Shown here one piece after another: positions 23,230-31,875 of a DNA stretch of 64,000 nt. The DNA is from Pampinifervens sp037481935 (GTDB lineage: Bacteria; Aquificota; Aquificia; Aquificales; Aquificaceae): NCBI RefSeq assembly GCF_046159715.1, contig NZ_JBJXCT010000009.1, positions 6,051 through 70,050 on the forward strand, in the 5' to 3' direction. How positions within the stretch are numbered: the first letter of the stretch is position 1; the number at the start of each line of letters is the position of its first letter. The translations under genes were made by a program, and so were the position numbers. Under the pieces are notes generated by a model. The model had not been told where the DNA came from. It worked only from the letters and a program-made list of their open reading frames with translations, and did not search any database.

Positions 23230-24410
23230 CCCACTTTTATTTTTCTTCTTACTTCTTCCATAGTTTCTGAAGCCGTTTTCCTTGCCCTCTCGGAACCCTC
23301 TTCAAGCACTTTCCTGAGAAACTCCCTGTCTCTGGCCACCTCTTCCCTTCTTTCTCTCATAGGCTTTAAAAAGCTTTCCAGTCCCTCCAGCATCATTTTC
23401 TTACAGTCCACACAGCCAAGCTTGCCACTTCTGCAGTCTCTCTCCACCTCCTCAACTCTTTCCGATGGGGAAAATATTTTGTGGTAGAAAAAGACGGGGC
23501 ATATCTCTGGTCTTCCCGGGTCTCCCTTTCTGAGCTTCTGGGGGTCTGTGTAAAAGCTCATAACCTTCCTTTTCACCTCTTCCTCGCTGTCTGCGAAGTA
23601 TATGGCGTTGCCGTAGGATTTGCTCATCTTCCTCCCGTCGGTTCCGGGAAGTTTTGGAGTCTCTGTGAGCATAGCCTGAGGCTCCGGGAAAGTTTCTCCA
23701 TAGAGGTTGTTGAACCTTCTTGCTATCTCCCTTGATAGCTCTATGTGGGGTAGCTGGTCTTCTCCCACGGGAACCGCCTGAGCCTTGTATATGAGTATGT
23801 CCACCGCCTGAAGCACTGGATAGCCCAGGAAGCCATAGGTATCTGTGTCATAAAAATCCCTCTTTGAGACGTTGAGTTCCTTGAGCATTTCCTTATCCAG
23901 ATATCCTTCAAAGAGTGCACCGATAAGTGCGTCAGACAGAGTATCAAGGAGGAGTTCCTCGAGGGCTTCAAAGTCTTCAACCCTGTAGGGTAGTTTAGCG
24001 ACAAAGGTCTTTATATGGTCTCTCAGACCACCCTTGAACATGAGACTGAGGTCTGCAATCCTCAGAAGATTATACTTTGTATCCTTGTAGGTGGGGTTCC
24101 ACTCAAGCCAGCTTTTGGGGGTTATCATTGAGAATATGAGAAAAAGCTCAGCGTGCTCCTTTACCTTTGATTGCTGAAATATGACGCTTTTTTGCGGGTC
24201 AATGCCCAGAGCAAGCCAGTCTATGAGCATCTCTTCCACATTCTGGGGTATCTCCCCCACCCTTTTGTAGCCTGTGGTAAGGGCATGCCAGTCTGCCACC
24301 ATGTAGAGGGTTTCATACTCTTCCTGAAGCCTTACCCAGTTTTTTATGACGCCAAAGTAATGTCCAAGGTGTAGTTTTCCCGTAGGTCTCATACCGCTGA
24401 GAACTCTCAT
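23226..24410 (-). CDS. trpS: Tryptophanyl-tRNA synthetase
   Basis: TrpS charges tRNA-Trp. The class I motifs are HLGH in MRPTGKLHLGHYFGV and KMSKS in DGRKMSKSYGNAIYF. The protein has 394 residues, longer than the roughly 330 of many bacterial TrpS. An extra cysteine-containing stretch (CRSGKLGCVDCKK, near residue 340) resembles the C-terminal insertion of some TrpS that may bind zinc or an Fe-S cluster. TAATAT on its strand (24418-24423) lies 7 bases before the ATG, without a Shine-Dalgarno. The PHP-domain gene follows with an ATGA overlap. Confidence 0.95.
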   Translation of the reverse strand: MRVLSGMRPTGKLHLGHYFGVIKNWVRLQEEYETLYMVADWHALTTGYKRVGEIPQNVEEMLIDWLALGIDPQKSVIFQQSKVKEHAELFLIFSMITPKSWLEWNPTYKDTKYNLLRIADLSLMFKGGLRDHIKTFVAKLPYRVEDFEALEELLLDTLSDALIGALFEGYLDKEMLKELNVSKRDFYDTDTYGFLGYPVLQAVDILIYKAQAVPVGEDQLPHIELSREIARRFNNLYGETFPEPQAMLTETPKLPGTDGRKMSKSYGNAIYFADSEEEVKRKVMSFYTDPQKLRKGDPGRPEICPVFFYHKIFSPSERVEEVERDCRSGKLGCVDCKKMMLEGLESFLKPMRERREEVARDREFLRKVLEEGSERARKTASETMEEVRRKIKVG

Positions 24411-24452
24411 GGTCTAAATATTAAAACACAGCTGACGATTATAATATCTACC
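24411..24452. promoter_or_regulatory. 42-bp divergent trpS / motA promoter
   Basis: TAATAT on the minus strand (24418-24423) and TATAAT on the plus strand (24440-24445) each end 7 bases before a start codon. No Shine-Dalgarno is visible on either side. This is one of the clearest divergent leaderless-type arrangements in the window. Confidence 0.5.
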
Positions 24453-25199
24453 ATGGACCTTCTTACAGTTATAGGCATTGTGGGGGGACTGGTGGCTCTT
24501 CTCATAGGTGCAGTTCTCAAGGGTGCGAGCATTCTGTTTCTCATACAGCCGGCTGCCTTTGTTATAGTGGTTCCAACCACTCTTTTTGCAAGCCTTGTAA
24601 CCATGCCCATAGCAAAGTTTTCTCTTATCATAGAAGGCCTTAAAATAGCCTTTAAGGGTGGTGGGAATGAAGCTCTTGAGACCAAAGCTCAGCTTGTTGA
24701 GCTAGCAAACATCGTGAGAAAAGAGGGTATGCTTGCCCTTGAAACCAGGGCGGAGGAGATAGAGGACCCCTTTCTCAGGAGAGCAATAGACCTTATGGTT
24801 CTCGGTGTGGATGAAAACGTGCTCGTGGAGAGCTTAGAAGCGGAGATAGCAAAGAAGGAAGAGGACTTTGAAATAGCGGTGGAATACTGGAAGAACTCTG
24901 CGGAAAGTGCACCCACCTTTGGTCTTGTGGGAGCCGTCTTCGGATTGATGAAAGCCCTCAAGAGCCTTGACAACGCTCAGGAGCTTGCTGCGGGAATATC
25001 TGCCGCTTTTGTGGCAACCGTTTACGGGATAACCTTTTCCTATCTCGTTTTTGGTCCGCTCTCCAAGAAGATTAAGATAAAGTCAAAAGAGGAGACGCTC
25101 AGAATGTATATGATACTGGATGCCTGCAGGATGATGGTGAGGGGCGAAAATCCCAGGCTTATAGAAGAAAGGCTCAGCTCTTACGTTGAGGTCAAATAA
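24453..25199 (+). CDS. motA: Flagellar motor stator protein MotA
   Basis: MotA is the four-helix stator subunit that converts ion flow into flagellar rotation. The protein has 248 residues with membrane helices near 5-25, 30-50, 150-170 and 185-205. It shows the conserved start IVGGLVALLIGAVLKGAS and the proline-containing segment APTFGLVGAVFGLMKAL before helix 3. The cytosolic loop carries charged residues that contact FliG. The stop and the motB start overlap (TAATG). A promoter-like TATAAT is directly upstream. Confidence 0.94.
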   Translation: MDLLTVIGIVGGLVALLIGAVLKGASILFLIQPAAFVIVVPTTLFASLVTMPIAKFSLIIEGLKIAFKGGGNEALETKAQLVELANIVRKEGMLALETRAEEIEDPFLRRAIDLMVLGVDENVLVESLEAEIAKKEEDFEIAVEYWKNSAESAPTFGLVGAVFGLMKALKSLDNAQELAAGISAAFVATVYGITFSYLVFGPLSKKIKIKSKEETLRMYMILDACRMMVRGENPRLIEERLSSYVEVK

Positions 25200-25942
25200 T
25201 GAAGAAGAAAAAGTGCCCCGAGGAAGTTTCAGAGAAATGGGCAATACCATATGCAGACTTTCTCACGCTGCTTCTGTGTCTTTTCATAGCCCTCTTTGCC
25301 ATGGCTCAGGCGGGCAAGCAGGCGGCGCTTGAATATGCTCAGGCTTTTGCAAAAGCCTTCGGTATGAGGCTTGTCCCCTTTCAGGAAACTTTGCCAAGGC
25401 AGATACTCCCAGAGCCAGTGCTAAAAAGAGCTGAACCCACAGAAAAGGGAAGAAGACTGCAGAGGCAGCTTCAGGAGCTTCAGGAAATGCTGAAAAAGAT
25501 GGGTCTTGAAGGGGAATTAAAAATAGCCTACGAGGCCATAGGTATAAGGCTTATTCTTCAGGAGAAGCTTCTCTTTGAACCGGGAAGCGCAGACATAAAG
25601 CCGGAGATGAGACCTATTCTTGACAGACTGTATGAGATAGTCAAAGACCTTCCAAATCCTGTGGAAGTGGAGGGGCATACGGATAACATACCCATATCAA
25701 CGGAGAGGTTTCCCTCCAACTGGGAGCTTTCTACTGCAAGGGCTGGTTCCATAGTTAGGTATTTTATAGCAAAGGGTGTAAACCCTGAGAGATTAAAGGC
25801 TTCGGGTTATGCTGATACCAGACCCATAGCTTCCAACACAACTCCAGAGGGCAGAGCCCAGAACAGAAGGGTGGAAATCGTCATACTCAACATAAGGGGT
25901 GCGGAGCTAACCCGACCTCAGACAGGAGAATCTCAACCATAA
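25199..25942 (+). CDS. motB: Flagellar motor stator protein MotB
   Basis: The protein has 247 residues. One N-terminal membrane helix carries the ion-binding aspartate in IPYADFLTLLLCLFIALFAM (Asp20). The C-terminal OmpA-like domain binds peptidoglycan: VEVEGHTDNIPI, SNWELSTARA and GYADTRP with QNRRVEIVIL. The presence of Ala next to Asp and Leu-rich surroundings favours proton use, but this is inference. The last 56 bases overlap the convergent aminotransferase gene. Confidence 0.94.
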   Translation: MKKKKCPEEVSEKWAIPYADFLTLLLCLFIALFAMAQAGKQAALEYAQAFAKAFGMRLVPFQETLPRQILPEPVLKRAEPTEKGRRLQRQLQELQEMLKKMGLEGELKIAYEAIGIRLILQEKLLFEPGSADIKPEMRPILDRLYEIVKDLPNPVEVEGHTDNIPISTERFPSNWELSTARAGSIVRYFIAKGVNPERLKASGYADTRPIASNTTPEGRAQNRRVEIVILNIRGAELTRPQTGESQP

Positions 25943-26945
25943 AGTTCACCTCCTCATCAGAGAGATAGGGGTGAACGGGGATGGAAAAAACCTCTTTCCT
26001 GAACCTCTCTGCGTTGGGAGTAGGAAGATGCTCTGCATTTCTTAGCTCATGAAGAAGATAAGGGTAGTATACCCTTGCATCTATGCCCTTTCCCCTGAGC
26101 CTTTCCACTATCTGTTCCCTCTGAGGATGCCTCAGGGTATACAGGTGATAGATATGGTAAGCTCCCTCTCTTTCGACAGGGTGCACAAAGGCGCCGTTCA
26201 GAGACTGCATGTATTTGTGGGCTATTTCTCTTCTCCTCTGGTTGTTTTCATCCAGCTTTCTGAGCTGCACGTATCCTACGCCTGCCTGAAACTCAGTAAT
26301 TCTCACATTGAAAGCTGGATGCTCTCCAAAGTCTATCCACTTTTTAATTTCAGCGGCGAGCCTGTCATCGCTGGTGGCGACCGCACCACCCTCTCCCATG
26401 GGCAGGTTTTTGGAGGCATAGAAGCTAAAGGCTGATATATGCCCCAGAGAGCCCGCCTTTTTGCCCTTCCACATGGCACCGTGTGCCTGAGCGGAGTCCT
26501 CCAACACATAAAAGCCATACCTTTCTGAGAGCTGCATTATGGCGTCCATGTCTGCGGTCTGCCCATAAAGGTGCACGGGCACTACCACCTTTGGTCTGTA
26601 TCTCTTTACCGCATCCTCAAGCTGGTTTGGGTCCATAGTGTAGTGCTGGTCCACGTCCACCACCACAGGCACGCCACCTGCGAGGTAGACCGCATCTATG
26701 GTTGCCATAAAACTCATGGCTGGCACTACCACCCTCTCTCCTTCTACCCCCAGAGCTTTTAGTGCCACAAAGAGGGCAACTGTTCCAGAGCATACTGTAA
26801 AGACATGCTTTACACCCAGATATCTGGCAAACTCCTCCTGAAAGAGGGCTGTCCACTTACCTCTGGTTATCTGTCCACTCTGGAGTATCTCAAGAACTAT
26901 GTTTTTCTCCTCTTCTGAAAACCTTGGTTCTATTATTCTTATCAT
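25887..26945 (-). CDS. DegT/DnrJ/EryC1/StrS-type sugar aminotransferase
   Basis: The protein has 352 residues and is a PLP enzyme of the family that aminates keto-sugars for surface polysaccharides or lipid-linked sugars. It shows VFTVCSGTVALFVALKALGV, PVHLYGQTADMD, VLEDSAQAHGA and FSFYASKNLPMGEGGAV with the PLP lysine. I chose the ATG at 26945 (MIRIIEPRFS) because TATATT lies 9 bases upstream on its strand. No sugar dehydratase or epimerase is adjacent. A long 3' overlap with motB (56 bases) is unusual even for this window. Confidence 0.9.
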   Translation of the reverse strand: MIRIIEPRFSEEEKNIVLEILQSGQITRGKWTALFQEEFARYLGVKHVFTVCSGTVALFVALKALGVEGERVVVPAMSFMATIDAVYLAGGVPVVVDVDQHYTMDPNQLEDAVKRYRPKVVVPVHLYGQTADMDAIMQLSERYGFYVLEDSAQAHGAMWKGKKAGSLGHISAFSFYASKNLPMGEGGAVATSDDRLAAEIKKWIDFGEHPAFNVRITEFQAGVGYVQLRKLDENNQRRREIAHKYMQSLNGAFVHPVEREGAYHIYHLYTLRHPQREQIVERLRGKGIDARVYYPYLLHELRNAEHLPTPNAERFRKEVFSIPVHPYLSDEEVNFMVEILLSEVGLAPHPLC

Positions 26946-27023
26946 GGGTTTTGTAATATATGCCTCTCTCTTTTGCAATGTTGCCAGAGAGAGAAGCTCA
27001 CAAATCAGGTCTCTGGAAAAATT

Positions 27024-29204
27024 TCAAAGGAGTTTTGTAAAATCTTCCAGTTTTTCCGCATCCGTAAAGCTCGTTGAGAGGTGTGCGGTAGGATGTCCAT
27101 AGAGCCCGCAGAGGGCAACCACCTTTGTATCCGTATACTTTCTCAGAAGTCTTATCACAAAGTCTGTTCTGTAGCAGTGCACTCCCACAAGCACCGTAAG
27201 GTCGTGCCTGCCATGGAGCACTGCATGGTGCGGGTTAGGAGGGTCCATTTCTACAGAAGGGTCGTATTTTTTTAGCTTTGGTCTGTAGTCAGGCAGGACT
27301 TTCACGTTGAACCTTCCCACCTTCTCAATAAGTTCCCTGAGGAGCCTTGCCTTTTCCTGAAGCTCCTTCTCTCCAAAGTCCCAGAAGACCAGAGGTCCCA
27401 GCACTATGGTAGGTCTTTCAGATTCCTTTAGCCATCGGGCAAGGGTATCAAAGGCTTCCCGATAGCCTACAACCTCTTCTCCTATGGTTGCCTCTCCAAG
27501 GAAGACCTCTCTCTGCATGGAGGTCCTTGTCCTATCTTCCTGAGGTGTCGGCACCGCCTTAGGCTTTCTGTAGTATTCTGGCCTAAAGTCCGCAAGGTAA
27601 GGAGAAAAGCCAAAACTTGTCTCCCTTCTGTTTTCCTTTTCCTCCGCATCTTCCTTTATAGAAAGGCTGTTGTACAGGTCTTCCTTTATAAGGTCAAGTT
27701 CTACGGTGAACTCTCCGTGGTATGCCCTCTCTTCCTCCTCCACGCCCAGGCTGTAGCAGGTGGTTCCCACAATGTCAAAGAGTACGCCCTTTGCTCCCTC
27801 CTCCGACGCCCTTCTAAATATTTCGTATCTCTTTTCATAAAACTCATAACAGCAGTGTCCTATGTAGGTGTATCCATTTTGAGCACACCACAAGAGAGTG
27901 TCTCTGAGTAGCTCAAAGGAGGTTATGGTTATGGGTATCATGCCCTTCTGGTAGGCAAGCCTGTAGGCATCTCCCACCGTGCATCCCCCACACTCTCCGC
28001 AGTCGTCCAGATGCCTGTAGTCGCACCATCTTGGCTTGGCACAGTAGGGCAGGAGCATCACCTTTGCCTTCTGGAGGTTTTCCACAAGTCCTCCACCTAT
28101 GGAGGCTATGATGTTATTCAGTCTTTTTTTTTCAATACCCAGCTCTATGCCCTCCACCTTGCGCAGGGGAAAGAGGACTGCCTCCACAAAGTCTTCCACC
28201 TTCAGGTTCAGACCTTCCCAATCTCTCTGTGAGAAGAACTCCCTTATTCTCTTTTCCACATCCACAAGGGGGCTATGCTTGAGATAGGCCTCAAGGTCGT
28301 AGATGAGCCTCTGAGGGCAGACAAAGAAGTCCCCGTTTATTATTACCTGCTGTAGCACCTTGCTCTGAAGGTCCACCTTGGCAGAAACCCTGAAGGTTCC
28401 ACCCGGACACCTGTATATGCCAAAAAGCATCTCGCTGTCGGTGGGAGCCCTCTTCACATGGTAGACCCACTCGTCGCTCCTGAAGTAATCCTTCTTCTCT
28501 TCAAAGAGCCTGAGCTCCTCCTCAGTGAGCTCCTCCCACTGAGCATCTATCTGGAGCTCCTCCTTTAGGCCTTCAAGGATTGCCCTGAAGACCTCTTCCT
28601 TCTGAGGCATATAGCCCAGAGCCCTCTTTACCCACTCTACCCTGTCCTCTGCGGACTTTATGCCTTTGGAGGTGAGCTTTTCCACAGGAATCTGCAGAGA
28701 CTTTAGCATGCGCTCCACGTTAAAGTCCATAAGCACGGTGCCCTGATAGAGAAAGGCCTTTCCTTCAAAGACACCGCCAGTGCCTGAAATCTTTTTTCCT
28801 TCTACCTCTATATCGTTTCTTGGTCTGAACTCTGCCTTTACGCCAAGCTTCTGAAGGCCCTTTGCGACACCGGTGCATATTTTTCTTGTCAGCTCTTCGT
28901 AGCTCAGGCTTCTAAGGTGCTCCGTGCTGGCTATCACCTCCCAGCCTATCTGGGTCTCGTCAAAGTATATGGCACCCCCTCCGGTGATTCTTCTCCCCAC
29001 CTGAATGCCTTCCCTCTGCGTGTATTCAAGACGGACTTCTTGCTCCACTGCCTGATGAAATCCCACCAGCACACACTCGGGCCTAAACTGCAAAAACCTT
29101 ACAGTGGGAGGAATCTTCCCCTCCGCCATAAGGTCAAGCATTATCCTGTCAAGGGCTATGTTTTCGTAGTGAGGTCTCTGTCCGGTGTATACAACACGCC
29201 ACAT
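27024..29204 (-). CDS. Fusion protein: lipoate-protein ligase A / DUF116 / CdhB-like domain
   Basis: The protein has 726 residues. Residues 1-350 resemble LplA: RRITGGGAIYFDETQIGWEV (71-90), and EGKKISGTGG with the ligase lysine (137-138), followed by the small C-terminal LplA domain. Residues about 355-500 match DUF116, a cysteine-rich domain with PYCAKPRWC and DDCGECGGCTVGDA (Cys 388, 394, 402, 405, 408) and GHCCYEF. Residues about 590-726 resemble the CO dehydrogenase/acetyl-CoA synthase epsilon subunit (CdhB), with DLTVLVGVHCYRTDFVIRL and LYGHPTAHLSTSF. A role in lipoylating a dedicated sulfur-oxidation carrier (LbpA of the sHdr system) is inference. AGGAGG precedes the ATG. Confidence 0.75.
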   Translation of the reverse strand: MWRVVYTGQRPHYENIALDRIMLDLMAEGKIPPTVRFLQFRPECVLVGFHQAVEQEVRLEYTQREGIQVGRRITGGGAIYFDETQIGWEVIASTEHLRSLSYEELTRKICTGVAKGLQKLGVKAEFRPRNDIEVEGKKISGTGGVFEGKAFLYQGTVLMDFNVERMLKSLQIPVEKLTSKGIKSAEDRVEWVKRALGYMPQKEEVFRAILEGLKEELQIDAQWEELTEEELRLFEEKKDYFRSDEWVYHVKRAPTDSEMLFGIYRCPGGTFRVSAKVDLQSKVLQQVIINGDFFVCPQRLIYDLEAYLKHSPLVDVEKRIREFFSQRDWEGLNLKVEDFVEAVLFPLRKVEGIELGIEKKRLNNIIASIGGGLVENLQKAKVMLLPYCAKPRWCDYRHLDDCGECGGCTVGDAYRLAYQKGMIPITITSFELLRDTLLWCAQNGYTYIGHCCYEFYEKRYEIFRRASEEGAKGVLFDIVGTTCYSLGVEEEERAYHGEFTVELDLIKEDLYNSLSIKEDAEEKENRRETSFGFSPYLADFRPEYYRKPKAVPTPQEDRTRTSMQREVFLGEATIGEEVVGYREAFDTLARWLKESERPTIVLGPLVFWDFGEKELQEKARLLRELIEKVGRFNVKVLPDYRPKLKKYDPSVEMDPPNPHHAVLHGRHDLTVLVGVHCYRTDFVIRLLRKYTDTKVVALCGLYGHPTAHLSTSFTDAEKLEDFTKLL

Positions 29205-29313
29205 GCTCGCCTCCTATGTGAGTTGATGGTAAATTTTAGGCTCTACAGGGCCCCTTTTTGCTGATATGTGTCAGGTTGGTCTTTGCATGACTGGATTAAC
29301 CTTTTAGCCCAGT
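29205..29313. other. Divergent gap between the lipoate-ligase fusion and the transporter
   Basis: These 109 bases hold an AGGAGG for the minus-strand gene and AT-rich stretches on both sides. On the minus strand TAAAAT (about 29230) could be a -10 box. GGGCCC followed by TTTTT occurs in the middle, but its self-complementary stem is too short to call a terminator. Nothing else is recognisable. Confidence 0.3.
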
Positions 29314-30246
29314 ATGTTTGTGTCTGGAAGTTTTCAGAGTCTGTGTGTCTTTCTTGCTATTTTTGTGGGCATTTATCTTGGCAGGTTTGAAACCATAAGG
29401 TGGCTTTCAGAGCATCTCATAACGCCCTTTCTCTTTCTCATGCTCCTTGGCATTTTTCTGAATATCCCCATCGGAGAGATTTCCAGAGCCTACAGAGGGG
29501 GCAGGTTTTTTCTGCTGAGCCTTGCGGTCAACTTTTTGGCGACACCTGCGGTGGCGTATCTTCTGGGGCTTTTCTTTTTGCGGGAGGAGCCCGCCCTGTG
29601 GATAGGCTTTCTCATGCTACTGGTGACTCCCTGCACTGACTGGTATCTGGTGTTTACCGCCATGGCCGGGGGGAATCTGCCTCTGAGCCTGTCAATCCTC
29701 CCCGTAAACTTCCTGCTTCAGGTAGCTCTTTTGCCCGTCTACCTTGAGCTTTTCTTTGCAGAGGAGGGTTCTGTTGATATGTGGAGCATACTCAGGGGAA
29801 TAGTAATAGTCATCCTCATACCCCTCCTGCTGACACAGATTCTCAGAAGGACAGGTCTTGCAGGCAAGCTATCCCTCTTAGAAAAAGGTCAGACTCTCTT
29901 TCTCGCTCTTGCCATAACAGCCATGTTTGCCTCTCAGGGAGAAGCCATAAAGGCAAACCCTCTCCTCTTTCTCAAAATGCTCCCACCGCTATTCTTCTTC
30001 TTCCTTTTTGCCTTTTTGTCGGGCATGTTGCTGGGAAGGCTTTTTCTCAAAAGCTACAGGGATACTGCAAGCCTCACCTTTACCCTCATGGCAAGAAACT
30101 CGCCCATAGCCTTAGCCATAGCCCTGACAGCCTTTGAGGATGAGCCACTGGTGGCGCTTGCCCTCGTCATCGGACCTTTGATTGAACTGCCGGTGCTTTT
30201 TATAACCGCCAGAGGGCTTTTGTTCCTCAGGAGGTTGGGCTTATAA
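29314..30246 (+). CDS. BASS/ACR3 superfamily transporter
   Basis: The protein has 310 residues with about ten transmembrane helices. MLLVTPCTDWYLVFTAMAGG (helix 4) and LMARNSPIALAIALTAFEDE (helix 9) are the conserved cores of the bile-acid:sodium symporter / arsenite permease (ACR3) superfamily. The invariant Cys of ACR3 helix 4 is present in TPCTDW. No arsenate reductase or ArsR gene is near, so the substrate (arsenite, an organic anion or other) is open. argH starts 7 bases downstream with its own -10 box. Confidence 0.75.
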   Translation: MFVSGSFQSLCVFLAIFVGIYLGRFETIRWLSEHLITPFLFLMLLGIFLNIPIGEISRAYRGGRFFLLSLAVNFLATPAVAYLLGLFFLREEPALWIGFLMLLVTPCTDWYLVFTAMAGGNLPLSLSILPVNFLLQVALLPVYLELFFAEEGSVDMWSILRGIVIVILIPLLLTQILRRTGLAGKLSLLEKGQTLFLALAITAMFASQGEAIKANPLLFLKMLPPLFFFFLFAFLSGMLLGRLFLKSYRDTASLTFTLMARNSPIALAIALTAFEDEPLVALALVIGPLIELPVLFITARGLLFLRRLGL

Positions 30247-30253
30247 TTTTCCC
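30242..30253 (+). promoter_or_regulatory. TATAAT box directly before argH (leaderless-type start)
   Basis: TATAAT at 30242-30247 overlaps the stop of the transporter gene and lies 6 bases before the argH ATG at 30254. No Shine-Dalgarno is present. The sequence TATAATTTTCCC before ATG is identical to that before purK. Confidence 0.5.
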
Positions 30254-31630
30254 ATGCAAAAGCCCTGGGAAGGACGCTTCAGAGAAAAGACAGAAGAGTT
30301 TGTGGAGAGGTTTACCCAGTCGGTAAGTTTTGACAGGGAGCTTGCCCTCTGGGACATCCGCCAGAGCAAGGCTCACGTGAAAACCCTGCAGAGGGCAGGC
30401 GTGCTCTCAGAAGATGAGGCAAAAAAGCTCCTTGAAGGTCTTCAGAGCATAGAGGAAGACATACTGCAGGGCAGGTTTGTCTTCAGAGATGAGCTTGAGG
30501 ACGTGCACATGAACATAGAGGCAGAGCTCATAAGGAGACTGGGGGATGTGGGAGGAAAGCTACACACAGCCAGGAGCAGGAACGACCAGGTGGCAACCGA
30601 TGAGAGGCTATACATAAAAGACAGACTCCTTGAGGTGATAGAGGCTCTCAGAGCTCTCAGAAGAGAGCTCATAAAGCTTGCAGAAAACAGCCTTGATATA
30701 ATAATGCCCTCTTACACACACCTTCAGAGAGCTCAGCCCATAAGGCTTGCCCACTACTTTCTGGCATACAGGGAAATCTTCCTTGTGGATGAGAGCAGGT
30801 TTATGAATGCCTACAGGTCTGCAGATTGCCTTCCACTTGGTTCTGGCGCCGTTGCCGGGGTTGACTTTCCCCTCGACAGGTTCTACACGGCGGAGCTTTT
30901 GGGCTTTGGCAGAGTCTGCAGAAACTCCATGCAGGCGACTGCTGACAGGGACTTTATTCTGGATGTGCTTTATGCCTGTGCTGTCTGTGGCATGCACCTG
31001 TCAAGACTCTCAGAAGACCTCATTCTGTGGTCCACAGAAGAGTTTGGCTTTATAGATCTGCCCGACAGGCTCTGCACAGGAAGCTCCATAATGCCTCAGA
31101 AGAAAAATCCCGACGTGCTTGAACTCATAAGAGGAAAGACGGGAAGGCTTTACGGAAATCTGATGAGCCTTCTGACTGTGCTGAAAGGGCTACCAATGGC
31201 ATACAACAGAGACCTGCAGGAGGACAAAGAGCCTCTATTTGACAGCCTGAAAACCATTAAGGACTGCCTTGAGGGCATGAGACTTGTGCTGGAAGGCATG
31301 AGCATAAGAGCGGACCGTATGAGAGAAGCAAGCGGAGGCTTTACCCTCATGACAGACCTTGCCAACTACCTGGTGCATAAGGGACTTCCCTTCCGTCAGG
31401 CACACGCAATAGCAGGCTCCATTACCGCATACCTTCTTGAAAAGGGCAAAAGACCGGAAGAGCTAACCCTTGAGGAGCTAAAGAGTTTTTCTGAGCTATA
31501 CGAGGAGGATGCCCTTGAGCTCCTTGACCCCCAGAAGGTAGCAGACAGAAGAAAGACCTACGGCGGAACTGCAAAGGAAGAGCTTATGAAAAGACTGCAG
31601 GTATCAAAAAGGGAGGAGGGCATGCCATGA
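30254..31630 (+). CDS. argH: Argininosuccinate lyase
   Basis: ArgH cleaves argininosuccinate to arginine and fumarate, the last step of arginine synthesis. The protein has 458 residues with the superfamily signature GSSIMPQKKNPDVLE, plus HTARSRNDQVATD and SYTHLQRAQPIRLAHYF. The start MQKPWEGRF is typical. It is a member of the fumarase/aspartase fold with three shared active-site loops. Length and start agree with other bacterial ArgH. The lapA-like gene overlaps its end (ATGA). Confidence 0.97.
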   Translation: MQKPWEGRFREKTEEFVERFTQSVSFDRELALWDIRQSKAHVKTLQRAGVLSEDEAKKLLEGLQSIEEDILQGRFVFRDELEDVHMNIEAELIRRLGDVGGKLHTARSRNDQVATDERLYIKDRLLEVIEALRALRRELIKLAENSLDIIMPSYTHLQRAQPIRLAHYFLAYREIFLVDESRFMNAYRSADCLPLGSGAVAGVDFPLDRFYTAELLGFGRVCRNSMQATADRDFILDVLYACAVCGMHLSRLSEDLILWSTEEFGFIDLPDRLCTGSSIMPQKKNPDVLELIRGKTGRLYGNLMSLLTVLKGLPMAYNRDLQEDKEPLFDSLKTIKDCLEGMRLVLEGMSIRADRMREASGGFTLMTDLANYLVHKGLPFRQAHAIAGSITAYLLEKGKRPEELTLEELKSFSELYEEDALELLDPQKVADRRKTYGGTAKEELMKRLQVSKREEGMP

Positions 31631-31857
31631 AAATGCTCTTAGGCTTTATACTGCTCTTCCTATTTGCAGGTTTTCTTGGAATGCTTGTGTTCCTCAACCA
31701 GCAGAAGGTGGTGCTTGTGCTTACTCCTGCCTACAGGGGCATCTATTACATGGTTCCGGAGATGTCTCTGGGACTTCTTGTAGTGCTGAGCTTTTTACTG
31801 GGAATACTTACAGGCTATGTGCTTGCACTGATAAGCAGATTGCTGAAACACCTTTGA
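31627..31857 (+). CDS. LapA-type small membrane protein (DUF1049)
   Basis: The protein has 76 residues with two transmembrane helices (3-22 and 44-68). NQQKVVLVLTP followed by a loop and SLGLLVVLSFLLGILTGYV fits the LapA (DUF1049) pattern. In proteobacteria LapA/LapB take part in lipopolysaccharide control. Its only link here is the overlap with argH (ATGA). The large non-coding gap follows. Confidence 0.75.
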   Translation: MKMLLGFILLFLFAGFLGMLVFLNQQKVVLVLTPAYRGIYYMVPEMSLGLLVVLSFLLGILTGYVLALISRLLKHL

Positions 31858-31869
31858 AGGTGCTATAAT
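31840..31869 (+). promoter_or_regulatory. Candidate promoter for the structured RNA gene
   Basis: TTGCTG at 31840-31845 and TATAAT at 31864-31869 are separated by 18 bases. The -35 half lies inside the end of lapA. A start near 31876 would place a perfect 7-base-pair hairpin (AAGGGGC with GCCCCTT) at the 5' end of the transcript. Confidence 0.45.
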
Positions 31870-31875
31870 TTAGGG

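Noticed and set aside
29230..29285. Terminator at GGGCCC followed by a T-run
   Set aside because: The palindrome has no loop and too few base pairs for a stable hairpin, and the genes on both sides are divergent so none needs a terminator there.
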